Positions 7,529 to 15,402 of a DNA stretch of 64,000 nt are shown here, piece after piece. A program made the translations under genes and the position numbers. Position 1 is the first letter of the stretch; the number at the start of each line of letters is the position of its first letter. The notes below the pieces were generated by a model, which saw nothing but the letters and a program-made list of their open reading frames with translations, did not search any database and was not told the origin of the DNA. This stretch comes from Gallionella sp. (GTDB lineage: Bacteria > Pseudomonadota > Gammaproteobacteria > Burkholderiales > Gallionellaceae), in NCBI GenBank assembly GCA_028714895.1, contig JAQTLM010000005.1, forward strand, positions 1 through 64,000, given 5' to 3'.

Positions 7529-9249
7529 GCTTTACCTTGCACGGCATCGCCGTCTCCAGCGGCATCGCCATCGGCCATGCGCATCTGGTTTCGCATACTT
7601 CGCTGGAGGTGGCGCATTATATTTTACCCAGGCACTTTATCGACGAGGAGATTGCGCGTTTTGATGCCGCGCTGCAGGCCACGCGCAAGGAATTCTCCAG
7701 CCTGCGCAGCAATCGCCCGACCCACGCCGCCGCCGAGTTTGACGCCTTCCTCGAATTGCACCAGATGATCCTGGACGACCCGCTGCTGAGCGCCGCACCG
7801 CGCGAGATGATCGCCAACGAGCATTGCAACGCCGAATGGGCGCTCAAGGTACAAACGGAAACCCTGGTTGCGCAATTCGATGAATTTGAAGATGCCTATC
7901 TGCGCGAGCGGCAGACCGACGTGAAGCAGGTCGCCGAGCGGCTGCTCGAGCGGCTTGCCGGCCACCCCGGGCACCAGCCGCCGCCGGCGCGCCATGATGT
8001 CGAGACGATCCTGGTGGCGCACGACTTGAGCCCCGCCGACCTGATCCAGTTCAAGCCGCAACAATATGCCGCGTTCGTCACCGATGCGGGCGGCGCGACC
8101 TCGCATACCGCAATTGTCGCGCGCGGCCTGAACACGCCGTGCGTGGTGGGTTTGCACAACGCCCGCGAACTGGTTCGCGAAGACGACCTGCTGATCCTGG
8201 ACGGCGAACAGGGCGTGCTGATCGTCAATCCGGACAAATCGATACTCGCCGAATACAAACTGCGCCAAAGCGCGTGGGAACTGGAACGCAAGAAGCTCAA
8301 ACGGCTGCGCAGCGCGCGCGCTAATACTCTAGACGGAAGTATCATCGAATTGCACGCCAATATCGAGAAGCCGGAAGATATCGCCGAGGTAAAAGAAAAT
8401 GGCGCGACCGGTATCGGCCTGTTCCGCAGCGAATTCCTGTTCCTCAACCGCGACGAACTGCCGGACGAAGAAGAACAATTCGAAGCGTACCGCGCCGTCG
8501 CCGCAGGCATGGACGGGCAGCCCGTCACGATCCGCACCTTCGACCTCGGCGCGGACAAGCAGCTCAAGAATGCGGGACGCGTCGCCAACAATCCCGCACT
8601 GGGACTGCGCGCAATCCGCCTGTGCCTGGCCGAGCCGATGCTGTTCCGCACCCAGTTGCGCGCGCTGCTGCGCGCCGCGCAACACGGCAATGTCAAGATA
8701 CTGATACCGATGCTGTCCAGCGTATCGGAACTCAACCAGACATTGCTGTTCATCGAGGCGACCAAATATAGCCTGGACATCGACGGCATTTCATTCAACC
8801 GCGAGGTCAAGATCGGCGGCATGATCGAGATTCCCGCCGCCGCGCTGGCGCTCAACGTCTTTGCGAAAAAACTCGATTTCCTGTCCATCGGCACCAACGA
8901 CCTGATTCAGTATTTGCTGGCGATCGACCGCACCGATGAAGATGTCGCGCATCTGTATGACCCGCTGCACCCCGCCGTGCTGAATTTGCTGTCGCATGTC
9001 ATCGGCGCCGCCAACAAACTTGGCGTGCCAATTTCGGTGTGCGGCGAAATGGCCGGCGAGCTGGCCTATACGCGGCTGTTGCTGGGTATGGGGCTGCGCC
9101 AGTTCTCGATGTTCTCCGCACAGGTGCCGAACATCAAACAGCGCGTGCTCACCACCAGCCTGCCGGAAATCGCCGCGCTGACGCAGAAGATCCTGCGTGC
9201 CGACGATCCGCTCAGGGTTCGCGAGTTGCTGGACCGTCTCAACACCTAG
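7525..9249 (+). CDS. ptsI: PTS enzyme I (phosphoenolpyruvate-protein phosphotransferase)
   Basis: A 574-residue enzyme I. The phospho-His motif GGATSHTAIVARG sits near residues 189-201 (His194), followed by the PEP-binding domain with TGIGLFRSEFLF, IRTFDLGADKQ, ALGLRAIR, and FLSIGTNDLIQYLLAIDR, then SVCGEMAG with the catalytic Cys. It autophosphorylates from PEP and passes phosphate to HPr. Length is normal for EI. Translation is likely coupled to ptsH through the ATGA overlap. Confidence 0.97.
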   Translation: MSFTLHGIAVSSGIAIGHAHLVSHTSLEVAHYILPRHFIDEEIARFDAALQATRKEFSSLRSNRPTHAAAEFDAFLELHQMILDDPLLSAAPREMIANEHCNAEWALKVQTETLVAQFDEFEDAYLRERQTDVKQVAERLLERLAGHPGHQPPPARHDVETILVAHDLSPADLIQFKPQQYAAFVTDAGGATSHTAIVARGLNTPCVVGLHNARELVREDDLLILDGEQGVLIVNPDKSILAEYKLRQSAWELERKKLKRLRSARANTLDGSIIELHANIEKPEDIAEVKENGATGIGLFRSEFLFLNRDELPDEEEQFEAYRAVAAGMDGQPVTIRTFDLGADKQLKNAGRVANNPALGLRAIRLCLAEPMLFRTQLRALLRAAQHGNVKILIPMLSSVSELNQTLLFIEATKYSLDIDGISFNREVKIGGMIEIPAAALALNVFAKKLDFLSIGTNDLIQYLLAIDRTDEDVAHLYDPLHPAVLNLLSHVIGAANKLGVPISVCGEMAGELAYTRLLLGMGLRQFSMFSAQVPNIKQRVLTTSLPEIAALTQKILRADDPLRVRELLDRLNT

Positions 9250-9290
9250 AACCGATTGACAGCACCACGCAAAAACCGGAAACTATCAAC

Positions 9291-9348
9291 CAGTGCCGAT
9301 TTGACATCAGCTTGCGGGGCACTTAAAACATACCAGCTAAAGCGAGGC
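9291..9348 (+). ncRNA. SAM-II (SAM-alpha) riboswitch aptamer upstream of metX
   Basis: The leader carries every SAM-II landmark in order. P1 is GTGCC (9293-9297) with GGCAC (9318-9322). GATTTG (9298-9303) follows the 5' strand. TTAAA follows the 3' strand at 9323-9327, and GCTAAAG is at 9336-9342. The pseudoknot helix pairs CTTGC (9311-9315) with GCGAG (9342-9346). SAM-II aptamers bind S-adenosylmethionine and switch off methionine genes, mostly in Alphaproteobacteria, often ahead of metA or metX. The location 50-100 bases before metX fits. Confidence 0.85.
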
Positions 9349-9384
9349 AACCCGCTCCGCGCAAGCTGAACGGGTTTTGTTTTT
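9349..9384 (+). terminator. Intrinsic terminator of the metX riboswitch
   Basis: AACCCG (9349-9354) pairs with CGGGTT (9371-9376), followed by a T-rich run to 9384. The loop holds CGCAAGCT (9360-9367), which is the exact complement of AGCTTGCG (9309-9316) in the aptamer. With SAM bound, the aptamer pseudoknot would occupy 9311-9315 and leave the terminator free. Without SAM, the long helix 9309-9316/9360-9367 would disfavour it. The mechanism is inferred from base pairing only. Confidence 0.7.
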
Positions 9385-9395
9385 GGGGTACTCAT

Positions 9396-10535
9396 TTGAA
9401 CGCATCAAATAGCATCGGCATCGTCAGCGCGAAACGCGCGCAATTCGACACACCGCTGATTTTCCGCAGCGGCGCGGTGTTGCCGCGCTATGAGCTGGTA
9501 TATGAGACCTATGGCAAGCTGAATTCCGACAAGTCCAACGCGATCCTGATTTGCCACGCGCTGTCCGGACATCACCATGTCGCGGGCTATTATGCGGGCG
9601 AACCCGGCAACATCGGCTGGTGGGACAACATGGTGGGGCCCGGCAAGCCGATCAACACCAATAAATTTTTCGTGATCGGGCTGAACAACCTCGGCGGCTG
9701 CCACGGTTCGACCGGCCCTTCTTCCATCGACCCGGAAACCGTGCAACCTTACGGCGCAAATTTCCCCGTCATCACGGTGGAAGACTGGGTGGAATCGCAG
9801 GCGCGCCTTGCCGACCTGCTCGGCATCCGGCAATTCGCGGCGGTGATCGGCGGCAGCCTCGGCGGGATGCAGGCATTGCAATGGTCGCTGACCTTCCCCG
9901 AGCGGGTACGCCATGTGCTGGCGATTGCCGCCGCACCGCATCTCACCGCGCAGAATATCGCGTTCAACGATGTGGCGCGCAGCGCGATACTAGGCGACCC
10001 GGATTTTCACGGCGGCAATTTCTATCAGCACAATGTAGTGCCGACGCGCGGCCTGCGGCTGGCACGCATGCTGGGGCACATCACCTATTTGTCCGACGAC
10101 GCAATGGCGGATAAATTCGGGCGCGAACTGCGCGATGGAAAATTCAATTACAACTACAATATCGAGTTTGAGATCGAGTCTTATCTGCGCTATCAGGGCG
10201 ACAAATTTGCGGCTTATTTCGATGCCAACACCTATCTGCTGATGACCAAGGCGCTGGATTATTTCGACCCGGCACATCATTTTGGCGGCGATCTGAACCA
10301 GGCATTCGCATGCGCCAAGGCGGATTTTTTAGTGGTCTCGTTCACCACCGATTGGCGTTTTTCGCCTGAGCGCGCGCGCGAAATCGTGCGGCCTCTGCTG
10401 CACAACCGGCGCAATGTCAGCTATGCGGAAATCACCTCGACGCATGGACATGATTCCTTCCTGATGGAGCAGCCGCACTACTTCGACGTGGTGCGCGCCT
10501 ACCTCGACAACGTCAGCCGCGAGTGTGGCAAATGA
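9396..10535 (+). CDS. metX: Homoserine O-acyltransferase (MetX family)
   Basis: A 379-residue alpha/beta-hydrolase that acylates homoserine at the start of methionine synthesis. Motifs: [33 protein letters not shown], the nucleophile elbow [12 protein letters not shown] near residue 155, and HGHDSFLME near the C-terminus with the catalytic His. Acetyl versus succinyl donor cannot be decided by eye; many betaproteobacterial MetX proteins are succinyltransferases. It starts with TTG at 9396, preceded by GGGGTA at 9385-9390; no in-frame ATG comes earlier. Control by the SAM-II riboswitch just upstream is predicted. Confidence 0.95.
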   Translation: MNASNSIGIVSAKRAQFDTPLIFRSGAVLPRYELVYETYGKLNSDKSNAILICHALSGHHHVAGYYAGEPGNIGWWDNMVGPGKPINTNKFFVIGLNNLGGCHGSTGPSSIDPETVQPYGANFPVITVEDWVESQARLADLLGIRQFAAVIGGSLGGMQALQWSLTFPERVRHVLAIAAAPHLTAQNIAFNDVARSAILGDPDFHGGNFYQHNVVPTRGLRLARMLGHITYLSDDAMADKFGRELRDGKFNYNYNIEFEIESYLRYQGDKFAAYFDANTYLLMTKALDYFDPAHHFGGDLNQAFACAKADFLVVSFTTDWRFSPERAREIVRPLLHNRRNVSYAEITSTHGHDSFLMEQPHYFDVVRAYLDNVSRECGK

Positions 10536-10539
10536 GCAG

Positions 10540-10645
10540 GAAGCAGGGGCCCCGCGAAGTGGGGATGCGACCGTCCGCGAGAGCGGATGGGTCGTTGCGA
10601 AGCAACGGGGAACCCACCGGCCTCCTCCTTGCGGGGACTGCAGCC
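10540..10645 (+). repeat. Multi-hairpin element between metX and metW
   Basis: This spacer folds into successive hairpins: CCCC (10550-10553) with GGGG (10561-10564); GTCCGC (10573-10578) with GCGGAT (10583-10588) across a GAGA loop, extended by GCGACC (10567-10572) with GGTCGT (10590-10595); then GTTGC (10594-10598) with GCAAC (10602-10606). metX and metW are normally nearly adjacent, so this looks like an inserted repeat. No protein-coding potential is convincing. It could affect metW expression or mRNA stability. Confidence 0.6.
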
Positions 10646-10701
10646 GGACACCGAAACAACGCATCTGATTATCACCGCGCGTCAGCAAATGAGGTGCCCT
10701 C

Positions 10702-11316
10702 ATGACGCGAAACGACATTGCCCGGCTCGCCGCCGAACGCCCGGATTTTGCCGCGATTGCCGCATGGATACCCAAGGGTGCGGCGGTACTCGATCTCGGT
10801 TGTGGCGACGGCAGCCTGCTGCGCTACCTCAAGGAAACCCGCGCAGTGCGCGGTTACGGTGTGGAGATCAACGACCTCGATATCGTGTCGTGCATCGCCA
10901 ACGGCGTGAATGTAATCCAGAACGACCTGGAATCCGGCCTGTCCGATTTCGAGGACGGCTCGTTCGACTTCGTGATCCTGTCGCAAACCTTGCAAGCCAC
11001 GCGCCACACCGAAGCGCTGATCCGGGAAATGCTGCGCGTCGGGCGCGAGGGCATCGTCAGCTTTCCCAACTTCGGCTACTGGAAAAATCGCCTCAACGTG
11101 CTGCTCGGCAACATGCCGGTTTCCAGCGAGCTGCCCTATCAATGGTTTGACACACCGAACGTACACCTGTGCACCCTGCATGACTTCGAGACATTCTGCC
11201 GTGACCATCATGTGACGGTGCTGGAACGCCGCGTGATGAGCGGCGAGAGAGAAGTGAGTCTGCTGCCGAATCTTCTGGGCAGCACGGCGGTGTACCGGTT
11301 TCAGCGTGGGCTATAA
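10702..11316 (+). CDS. metW: MetW family methyltransferase-fold protein
   Basis: A 204-residue protein with a SAM-binding motif (AAVLDLGCGDGSLLRYL, residues about 28-44), GVEIND, DFVILSQTLQATR and SFPNFGYWKNR, all diagnostic of MetW. MetW partners MetX; in several Proteobacteria it is needed for or stimulates homoserine acylation. GAGGTG at 10690-10695 serves as ribosome-binding site for the ATG at 10702. It is separated from metX by the hairpin element above, so its expression may no longer be strictly coupled. Confidence 0.95.
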   Translation: MTRNDIARLAAERPDFAAIAAWIPKGAAVLDLGCGDGSLLRYLKETRAVRGYGVEINDLDIVSCIANGVNVIQNDLESGLSDFEDGSFDFVILSQTLQATRHTEALIREMLRVGREGIVSFPNFGYWKNRLNVLLGNMPVSSELPYQWFDTPNVHLCTLHDFETFCRDHHVTVLERRVMSGEREVSLLPNLLGSTAVYRFQRGL

Positions 11317-11321
11317 AATCC

Positions 11322-11395
11322 GTTCATGCTGAGCTTGTCGAAGCATCTTCTTGCAATGTAATTAGTCGCCTCCCTTCGACAAGCTCAGGGCGAAC
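11322..11395. repeat. Inverted repeat with GAGCTTGTCGAAG arms
   Basis: Two 22-base arms (11322-11343 and 11374-11395) are inverted copies of one another with three mismatches; the core is GAGCTTGTCGAAG / CTTCGACAAGCTC. The spacer is 30 bases. The same core appears twice at 54164-54197. This is a REP/MITE-type dispersed element seen in many proteobacterial genomes. It lies after metW and before the permease gene and could form a stable RNA hairpin. Confidence 0.75.
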
Positions 11396-11422
11396 GTCAT
11401 CTATTAGGAAAATTAAGCCGCA

Positions 11423-12679
11423 ATGACCGTCTGGCAGCAACTCTTCACCCGCCGCATGCTGATCTGCGTGTTCACCGGCTTTGCTTCAGGCCTGCCGCTG
11501 TACCTGCTGCTCAATCTGGTTCCGGCGTGGCTGCGCACCGAGCATATCGACCTCAAGGTAATCGGCGCGTTCGCGCTGATCCAGTTCCCCTACACCTGGA
11601 AATTCCTCTGGTCGCCGCTGCTGGACCGCTACGCCGTGCCCGCTCTGGGCAGGCGGCGCGGCTGGATGCTGCTCACCCAGGCCGCACTGCTGGTGGTGAT
11701 CGCATCGCTCGGCGGTTTTTCTCCACAGAACGATCTGGGCATCATCGTGCTGCTCGCCACCTTGCTCGCTTTCCTGAGCGCCACGCAGGACATCGTGCTG
11801 GACGCCTATCGCCGCGAGTTGCTGCTGGACAACGAGCTCGGTCTGGGCAATGCGGTACACGTCAACGCCTACCGCATCGCCGGGCTGATTCCCGGCTCGC
11901 TGTCGCTGATCCTTGCCGACCATCTGCCGTGGAACACGGTGTTCATCATCACCGCGCTGTTCATGCTGCCTGGCATAGCGATGACGCTGCTGGTCAAGGA
12001 ACCGGTCGCGCTTAGCGTGCCGAAAACTTTGCGCGATGCCGTGGTCGAACCGTTCCGCGAATTCATCGGGCGCAAGGGCTGGCAAAGTGCTTTGCTGGTG
12101 TTGGCGTTCCTGTTCTTCTACAAACTCGGCGACAGCCTGTGCACCTCGTTGTCCACGCCGTTTTACCTCGACATGGGCTTCAGCAAAACGCAGATCGGCC
12201 TGATCGCCAAGAATGCCGGACTGTGGCCGGCGGTGATCGGCGCGTTGCTCGGCGGCATCTGGATGCTCAAGCTCGGCATCAACCGTGCGCTGTGGCTATT
12301 CGGCGTGGTGCAGGTGGTGTCGATTTTTGGTTTTTATTGGCTGGCTTTGCAGGGATCGCAGATTGAAGTCACCGCATTGCATCTGACGCAACTCGCGTTC
12401 GTGATCGGCCTGGAAGCATTCGGGGTCGGGCTGGGCACGGCGGCTTTCGTCGCCTACATCGCGCACACCACCCATCCTTCTTATACCGCCACGCAGTTCG
12501 CGCTGTTCACCAGCCTCGCCGCCGTGCCGCGCACCTTCGTCAACGCCACGGCTGGCTGGCTGGTAGAACAGATGGGCTGGAGCGGTTTCTTCCTGCTGTG
12601 CGCGGTATTGGCGATACCGGGGATGCTGTTGCTGTTCAAGGTCGCGCCGTGGCAGGACACCGCTCCGCGCGGCCAATGA
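11423..12679 (+). CDS. AmpG-like major facilitator permease
   Basis: A 418-residue integral membrane protein with about twelve hydrophobic segments. The N-terminus (FTGFASGLPLYLLLNLVPAWLR), FLWSPLLDRY, GRRRGWMLLTQ and SATQDIVLDAYRRELL match the AmpG/Acetyl-CoA transporter branch of the MFS. AmpG imports anhydro-muropeptides from the periplasm for peptidoglycan recycling. Length is intermediate between short AmpG-like proteins (about 420) and E. coli AmpG (491), so substrate is not certain. No recycling genes such as ampD or nagZ are adjacent. Confidence 0.8.
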   Translation: MTVWQQLFTRRMLICVFTGFASGLPLYLLLNLVPAWLRTEHIDLKVIGAFALIQFPYTWKFLWSPLLDRYAVPALGRRRGWMLLTQAALLVVIASLGGFSPQNDLGIIVLLATLLAFLSATQDIVLDAYRRELLLDNELGLGNAVHVNAYRIAGLIPGSLSLILADHLPWNTVFIITALFMLPGIAMTLLVKEPVALSVPKTLRDAVVEPFREFIGRKGWQSALLVLAFLFFYKLGDSLCTSLSTPFYLDMGFSKTQIGLIAKNAGLWPAVIGALLGGIWMLKLGINRALWLFGVVQVVSIFGFYWLALQGSQIEVTALHLTQLAFVIGLEAFGVGLGTAAFVAYIAHTTHPSYTATQFALFTSLAAVPRTFVNATAGWLVEQMGWSGFFLLCAVLAIPGMLLLFKVAPWQDTAPRGQ

Positions 12680-12714
12680 GAATCAGCCGCTCATTAAAAC
12701 GACGGGAATAACCA

Positions 12715-13524
12715 ATGAAGCGTTTCCTGATGTGCGAGCCGAGGTTCTTTGAGGTGTGCTACGTGATCAATCCCTGGATGGAAGGCAACCTGGGGAAAGT
12801 GGACAGCGAGCTGGCGCAGCAACAATGGAGAAACCTGTATGGCATCGTGTCAGGATTGGCCTCGGTCAGCCTGATCGAACCCGTTGCCGGGCTGCCGGAC
12901 ATGGTGTTCACCGCCAATGCAGGACTGGTCCAAAGCAAGGAAGACGGAAAAAAGGAATTCATCGTTTCGTCGTTCCGCCATGCCGAACGACAGCCCGAAG
13001 CCAAGCACTTCGAGAAATTCTTTTCCTCGCTGGGCTACCGGGTGCGGCACCTGAAGGAAGAAACGATATTCGAAGGCGCGGGAGACGCCCTGTTCGATTC
13101 ACAGGGGCGGCTCTGCTTCGGATCGGGAATCAGGAGCGAATCCCATGCGCTGGATGAGATCGTCGATATGCTCGATGTCGAAGCCTGCGGGCTGGAACTT
13201 GTAAATCCCCACTGGTATCACCTCGACACGGCATTCTGCCCGCTGCCGGAAGGCCAAGCCATCGCCTACGCAAAGGCGTTTGCCGGAAAAAGCGTGGACA
13301 CCCTTAACCATGCATTTGGTGAAAGCATCATCTGGGTCTCGGAAACGGACGCAAAGAATTTCGCCTGCAATGCGATCTCCATCAATCAGAGCGTCATCAT
13401 GCACAGCGCGTCGGCAGAACTTAAAACCGCGCTGAAGCAGCGCGGCCTCGAAGTCATCGAGGTGGATGTTTCCGAATTCCTCAAGGCCGGCGGCGCATGC
13501 AAATGCCTGACGCTGGAGATATGA
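12715..13524 (+). CDS. Amidinotransferase-fold hydrolase (dimethylargininase/arginine deiminase-like)
   Basis: A 269-residue protein of the guanidino-group modifying superfamily. It shows the Asp-containing FTANAGLV segment, EGAGDALFDSQGRL, the catalytic-His region HWYHLDTAFCPL, and a C-terminal GGACKCLTLEI in which Cys264 aligns with the nucleophile. Relatives hydrolyse methylated arginines, arginine or related compounds; the real substrate cannot be read from sequence. The ribosome-binding region is GGGAATAACC before ATG 12715. It lies 14 bp upstream of the DNA glycosylase gene and may be co-transcribed with it. Confidence 0.82.
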   Translation: MKRFLMCEPRFFEVCYVINPWMEGNLGKVDSELAQQQWRNLYGIVSGLASVSLIEPVAGLPDMVFTANAGLVQSKEDGKKEFIVSSFRHAERQPEAKHFEKFFSSLGYRVRHLKEETIFEGAGDALFDSQGRLCFGSGIRSESHALDEIVDMLDVEACGLELVNPHWYHLDTAFCPLPEGQAIAYAKAFAGKSVDTLNHAFGESIIWVSETDAKNFACNAISINQSVIMHSASAELKTALKQRGLEVIEVDVSEFLKAGGACKCLTLEI

Positions 13525-13538
13525 AGGGGACAGAATCA

Positions 13539-14258
13539 ATGAGCGCCGATGACCTGATTGCCGCCGCACAGAAATTGTCGCGAGCCGTATCCGGCCTGTC
13601 ATTTTCCGCGCCGGTCACGCATGTCTATAACCCGCTCGAGTATGCCTGGGCGTGCCACGAGCAATACCTGCGGCGCTACGGCAACGGGAAGAAGCGCATC
13701 GTATTCGTCGGCATGAATCCCGGCCCGTTCGGCATGACGCAGATCGGCGTGCCGTTCGGCGAAATCGCGGCGGCGCGCGACTGGCTGCACCTCGATGCGC
13801 CCATCGCCAAACCGGCGCGGGAAAATCCGGCGCGGCCCATCGAAGGCTGGGACTGCCCGCGCAGCGAAGTGAGCGGGCGGCGGTTGTGGGGACTGTTTGC
13901 GCAACGCTTCGGCAAGGCCGACGAATTTTTCGCCGAACACTTCGTCGCCAACTATTGCCCGCTGGCATTCTTCGCCGGCGCGCGCAACGTCACTCCGGAC
14001 AAGCTGCCCACTCCGGAGGCCACTCCGCTGTTTGCGGCCTGCAACGCCCATCTTGCCGAAGTGGTGCGCGCCAGCGGCGCGGAGTGGGTGATCGGCATCG
14101 GTGCCTTCGCGGAAGCCCGTGCGCGCCACGCGCTGGCGGAGGTTCCGGGCATCCGCTTCGGGCGCATCCTGCATCCTAGCCCGGCCTCGCCCGCCGCCAA
14201 TCGCGGTTGGGCGGAACAGGCAACGAAGCAAATGCAGGAATTGGGCCTGTGGGGTTAA
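13539..14258 (+). CDS. SMUG1-type uracil-DNA glycosylase (UDG family 3)
   Basis: A 239-residue protein with the two active-site motifs of SMUG1: GMNPGPFGMTQIGVPFGE (residues about 58-75) and HPSPASPAANRGW (about 210-222), plus CPRSEVSGRRLWG in between. SMUG1 enzymes excise uracil and oxidised pyrimidines from single- and double-stranded DNA; they are common in animals and patchy in bacteria. The start at 13539 follows GGGGA at 13527-13531. No other repair gene is adjacent. Confidence 0.88.
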   Translation: MSADDLIAAAQKLSRAVSGLSFSAPVTHVYNPLEYAWACHEQYLRRYGNGKKRIVFVGMNPGPFGMTQIGVPFGEIAAARDWLHLDAPIAKPARENPARPIEGWDCPRSEVSGRRLWGLFAQRFGKADEFFAEHFVANYCPLAFFAGARNVTPDKLPTPEATPLFAACNAHLAEVVRASGAEWVIGIGAFAEARARHALAEVPGIRFGRILHPSPASPAANRGWAEQATKQMQELGLWG

Positions 14259-14396
14259 CCGGGATAGCGTCCGCCCGCCCTACGCGAACTACGCTTATTG
14301 CACCGCGTGCATACCACATGCTTATGCTTGACGATGTAAGTCGACATGGTTAGCCTGACTACAATATAACCAGACGAAAATTAAGAAAGGTACATC

Positions 14397-14759
14397 ATGA
14401 GTGATAGTTTGTTTTCGTATCAGCAAGGTCTTAGCCAAGGAAATACAGAGTCCATCGTAGCTATCCGTGAACGGAACGATGCTGTCGGTCGCGCGAACGA
14501 ATGGAAGAACTTCTCTGACAAGCTGCAGGACAAGTTGGATAAGGCTGAATTAGATTTCGTCAAGGCAGAATCTGGCAGGATCGGGTTTGCCCACCTCTTT
14601 AGAGTCGTCGCTGAAGAGCTGAAACGTGTCGACCCGAATAATCCGTTACTGCAAAAGGAAAATCAACTACGGATAGTAGAAACGAAAGTAGCGGAAAAAG
14701 TAACCGAAATGGGCTATGTATACGATACCGAAAGCGGGCAGGTTGTTGGTAAACGGTAA
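14397..14759 (+). CDS. Hypothetical coiled-coil protein
   Basis: I do not recognise this 120-residue protein. It is charged and mostly helical: residues about 25-65 have a heptad-like pattern (NEWKNFSDKLQDKLDKAELD), and the C-terminus ends in GYVYDTESGQVVGKR. There is no signal peptide or membrane segment. AAGAAAGG precedes the ATG. Its base composition is clearly more A+T-rich than flanking genes, suggesting acquisition. It stands alone between the glycosylase gene and the DUF2442/DUF4160 pair. Confidence 0.6.
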   Translation: MSDSLFSYQQGLSQGNTESIVAIRERNDAVGRANEWKNFSDKLQDKLDKAELDFVKAESGRIGFAHLFRVVAEELKRVDPNNPLLQKENQLRIVETKVAEKVTEMGYVYDTESGQVVGKR

Positions 14760-14852
14760 TGACAGTTGTGCACTCGATAGTCACATTTTTTTAACCCGCG
14801 TAAGGCGTAGGGCGTCAATAAGCGAAGCGCATTGCGCCAGATGCGGCCAGAA

Positions 14853-15095
14853 CTACACCAATTCAGCAATGCCTTCGAGATATAGTCTCTCCGGTGCTAT
14901 ATCTATCTCGCCAGGCCAAGTGACGGTTCCGTAATTAACTTTGGCTAATGCAAAAAATCCCGGGTTTTGTAACCGCTGAAAAACAGGGTAGTGCAGATAA
15001 GGCGACATATCAAAGTGCTTGTGTTCTCCGTTATCAAATGTCACCAGCAGATGGAAATCTGGCAAGGCTTGCACAGCGACAATTTCAGGAAGCAT
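14853..15095 (-). CDS. DUF2442 domain protein
   Basis: An 80-residue protein that is almost entirely a DUF2442 domain: LPEIVAVQALPDFHLLVTFDNGEHKHFDMSPYL at the start and TVTWPGEIDIAPERLYLEG at the end. Function is unknown. Its gene lies 9 bp downstream of a DUF4160 gene in the same direction; such pairs recur in bacterial genomes and have been listed as candidate toxin-antitoxin-like modules, which I treat as a hypothesis only. Confidence 0.8.
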   Translation of the reverse strand: MLPEIVAVQALPDFHLLVTFDNGEHKHFDMSPYLHYPVFQRLQNPGFFALAKVNYGTVTWPGEIDIAPERLYLEGIAELV

Positions 15096-15104
15096 GGTCG
15101 TCTC

Positions 15105-15374
15105 CTAATGTAGCGGATCAATACGAAATACTGGCTCGCCATTAACGGCCAGTGCCCAGTCAGCCATCAACTCTTCCTCGTGTAGGTCAATCCACACTTG
15201 CACTTGGCGAATCTTTTTCAGCGGTAACTCACCTTCAAGTAATTCGCCACTAGGAATGGCAAACACCGCTTTTTGCCCCTGGTACTCAACGTGGATGTGA
15301 GGCAGGTTATGTTGTTTGGTATCCAAAAATAACATACGAATAATGATGCCATAAAACATGCTGATCGTTGGCAT
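15105..15374 (-). CDS. DUF4160 domain protein
   Basis: An 89-residue DUF4160 protein: MPTISMFYGIIIRMLFLDTK, HNLPHIHVEYQGQKAVFAI and a C-terminal VWIDLHEEELMADW segment are typical. I set the start at 15374, where the domain begins; the longer reading frame to 15482 runs into argA. Function unknown. It precedes the DUF2442 gene and the two are probably translated together. The insertion of this pair directly after the 3' end of argA (29 bp) suggests an accessory module. Confidence 0.8.
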   Translation of the reverse strand: MPTISMFYGIIIRMLFLDTKQHNLPHIHVEYQGQKAVFAIPSGELLEGELPLKKIRQVQVWIDLHEEELMADWALAVNGEPVFRIDPLH

Positions 15375-15402
15375 GGTAGTCCTCTTGTATATTTGCTTAC
15401 GG

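Noticed and set aside
10523..10705. 60-codon ORF between metX and metW
   Set aside because: It is the translation of the multi-hairpin repeat; metW has its own clear start.
14300..14396. Promoter-like TTGACG and TACAAT before the hypothetical gene
   Set aside because: The spacing of about 26 bases is too long for a sigma-70 promoter.
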